This document shows, piece after piece, positions 62,268 to 64,000 of a stretch of DNA of 64,000 bases. The stretch is from positions 186,001-250,000 of the forward strand of contig JADGMX010000049.1 in assembly GCA_015234525.1 (NCBI GenBank), read 5' to 3'. The first letter of the stretch is position 1. Every line of letters begins with the position of its first letter. The notes under the pieces are model-generated. The model ran no database searches. It worked only from the letters and a program-made list of their open reading frames with translations, and was not told where the DNA came from. The position numbers and the translations under genes are program-made. The stretch comes from Flavobacterium sp. (GTDB taxonomy: Bacteria > Bacteroidota > Bacteroidia > Flavobacteriales > Flavobacteriaceae).

Positions 62268-64000
62268 ATGAAGTACTGGATTCTTTTTTTGCTTTTGATC
62301 AGCGACTTTGCATCTGCGCAATATAGCAAAGTTGATTTGCCTCTGCGGCGGATGGAAGAAAAGGCGTGGGTCGACAGTGTCTATAACGCGCTTACTTTTG
62401 ATGAACGCGTCGGGCAGTTATTCATGGTTGCGGCTTACTCAAACAAGGATTCAGCGCATATTCGGTCGGTTGAAAAATTGATAAAACAAAATAGTCTCGG
62501 CGGACTCATTTTCTTTCAAGGTGGGCCGTATCGTCAGGCTCGATTGACCAATCATTATCAGTCGATGTCCAAAGTTCCGCTTTTTATCGGAATTGACGCC
62601 GAGTGGGGACTCGCCATGCGACTCGACTCTGTCAATCGTTTTCCGTGGAATATGACTCTGGGGGCGATTGATGATCTGAAACTCATCGAGCGTGTTGGAG
62701 TAGAGTATGGCAAACAAAGCCGACGATTAGGCATTCATTTTAACTTTGCTCCGGTGCTGGATATCAACACTAATCCGCGAAATCCAATTATCGGAAACCG
62801 GTCCTTTGGAGAGGATAAATACAATGTTACTCAGCGAGCATTGGCACTGATGAAAGGGATCCAGAGTCAAGGTGTTTTTGCAACCGGAAAACATTTTCCC
62901 GGACATGGCGACACTGAAGTTGATTCGCATCATACCTTGCCAATCGTGAGTTTTTCACGAGAACGAATCGATGAAATTGAGTTTTACCCTTACAAAAAAT
63001 TATTTGCCGAAGGACTGGCCTCAGTAATGGTTGCTCATTTAAATGTTCCAAGTCTCGAACCTCGCGAGAATTATCCCTCGTCAATTTCATATAATGTTGT
63101 AACTAATATTCTTCAAAAGGAATTGAAGTTTGACGGTCTGATTTTTACCGATGCGTTGAATATGAAAGGCGCGAGCAACTTCAAACAACCCGGCGACATC
63201 GATCTTGAAGCTTTATTGGCCGGAAATGATATTTTGCTGTTTGCTGAAAACGTGCCGTGGGCGCTCGAAAAAATCTGCGTCGCGTACCAGGACAGCATTC
63301 TGACCGAAGAACGTTTGGCACATTCGGTTAAAAAAATCCTGAAATACAAGTACAAAGCGGGACTTGACAGATATACGCCAATCAATTTTAAGAATTTAGG
63401 ACGCGATCTCAACCCGTCGGTTAACGATGCTTTGCAATACACATTGTACGAAAATGCGATCACTGTCATTAAAAACACCGACAGTATTTTACCAATCCGC
63501 GACCTGAAGCGCGAACGGATCGCCTATGTAAAATTAGGAGACGACGCACATTCGCCTTTTCTAACCACGCTTCAAAAATATACGGAGGTTACTGAAGTTA
63601 CAGAGACCGACATGGACAGTCTGCAGGCGATTTTGAAGAATTACTCAACTGTCATCGTCGGTTTTCACAAAGCTGATGGCGCTTGGAAAAATCATGAATT
63701 TAAAGCCGCCGAACTTAAAAAATTAGATGCACTTGCAAGAAATAATAGAGTAATCCTCGATTTATTTGCGAAGCCGTATTCGCTGTTGCCCATTACAAAT
63801 TTTAAAGATATCGAGGGCATCGTCGTGTCTTATCAAAATACTGATGTTTCGCAGGTGGTATCGGCCGAAATAATTTTTGGCGCTGTGGCATCAAAAGGCA
63901 AATTACCGGTCACGATCAACGACGCATTCCCATTAAATTTTGGCATCAACACTAAGAAAGTTGACAGATTAGGTTTTACTGCTGCTGAAAACGTCGGAAT
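62268..64000 (+). CDS. glycoside hydrolase family 3 protein (beta-N-acetylhexosaminidase-like), 3' end outside window
   Basis: Open frame: MKYWILFLLLISDFASAQYSK...LTFDERVGQLFMVAAYSN...NFAPVLDINTNPRNPIIGNRSFGED...FATGKHFPGHGDTEVDSHHTLP...GH3 motif KHFPGHGDT. Not in the ORF track because it is truncated. Confidence 0.93.
   Translation, partial: MKYWILFLLLISDFASAQYSKVDLPLRRMEEKAWVDSVYNALTFDERVGQLFMVAAYSNKDSAHIRSVEKLIKQNSLGGLIFFQGGPYRQARLTNHYQSMSKVPLFIGIDAEWGLAMRLDSVNRFPWNMTLGAIDDLKLIERVGVEYGKQSRRLGIHFNFAPVLDINTNPRNPIIGNRSFGEDKYNVTQRALALMKGIQSQGVFATGKHFPGHGDTEVDSHHTLPIVSFSRERIDEIEFYPYKKLFAEGLASVMVAHLNVPSLEPRENYPSSISYNVVTNILQKELKFDGLIFTDALNMKGASNFKQPGDIDLEALLAGNDILLFAENVPWALEKICVAYQDSILTEERLAHSVKKILKYKYKAGLDRYTPINFKNLGRDLNPSVNDALQYTLYENAITVIKNTDSILPIRDLKRERIAYVKLGDDAHSPFLTTLQKYTEVTEVTETDMDSLQAILKNYSTVIVGFHKADGAWKNHEFKAAELKKLDALARNNRVILDLFAKPYSLLPITNFKDIEGIVVSYQNTDVSQVVSAEIIFGAVASKGKLPVTINDAFPLNFGINTKKVDRLGFTAAENVG

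Overview
This 64 kb window is chromosomal DNA from a Bacteroidota member, most likely Flavobacteriaceae and Flavobacterium-like. The assignment rests on protein similarity recalled from memory, TAnnTTTG-type promoter elements and few Shine-Dalgarno sites. It is gene-dense and mostly housekeeping: fumC, menE, lpxD, prfB, gcvT, hutH, rimK, clpC, gyrA, tsaD, rsmE, tamB, pfkA, gap, mgsA, lptD and others, plus four tRNAs. I see no prophage, transposase, CRISPR array or classical defence island. The most interesting items are: (1) a dispersed intergenic hairpin element of about 65-115 bp with conserved flanks and variable internal stems, at least 7 copies, mostly just 3' of genes; one copy supplies the lpxD stop codon and another produces a false N-terminal extension in the ORF track; (2) a translationally overlapping pair of a HipA-like kinase and a DUF3037 protein with no HipB, function unknown; (3) a divergent PiT-like membrane protein head-to-head with a canonical DUF47-PiT operon; (4) prfB with an intact +1 programmed frameshift site, including an AGGAGG stimulator, in a lineage that largely does not use Shine-Dalgarno initiation; (5) a retropepsin-like (PF05618) domain fused to RimK; (6) a perfectly phased 8-bp tandem array; (7) non-ATG or missing start codons for tamB, lptD and mlaD. 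Functional names come from pattern recognition only; no database search was run.
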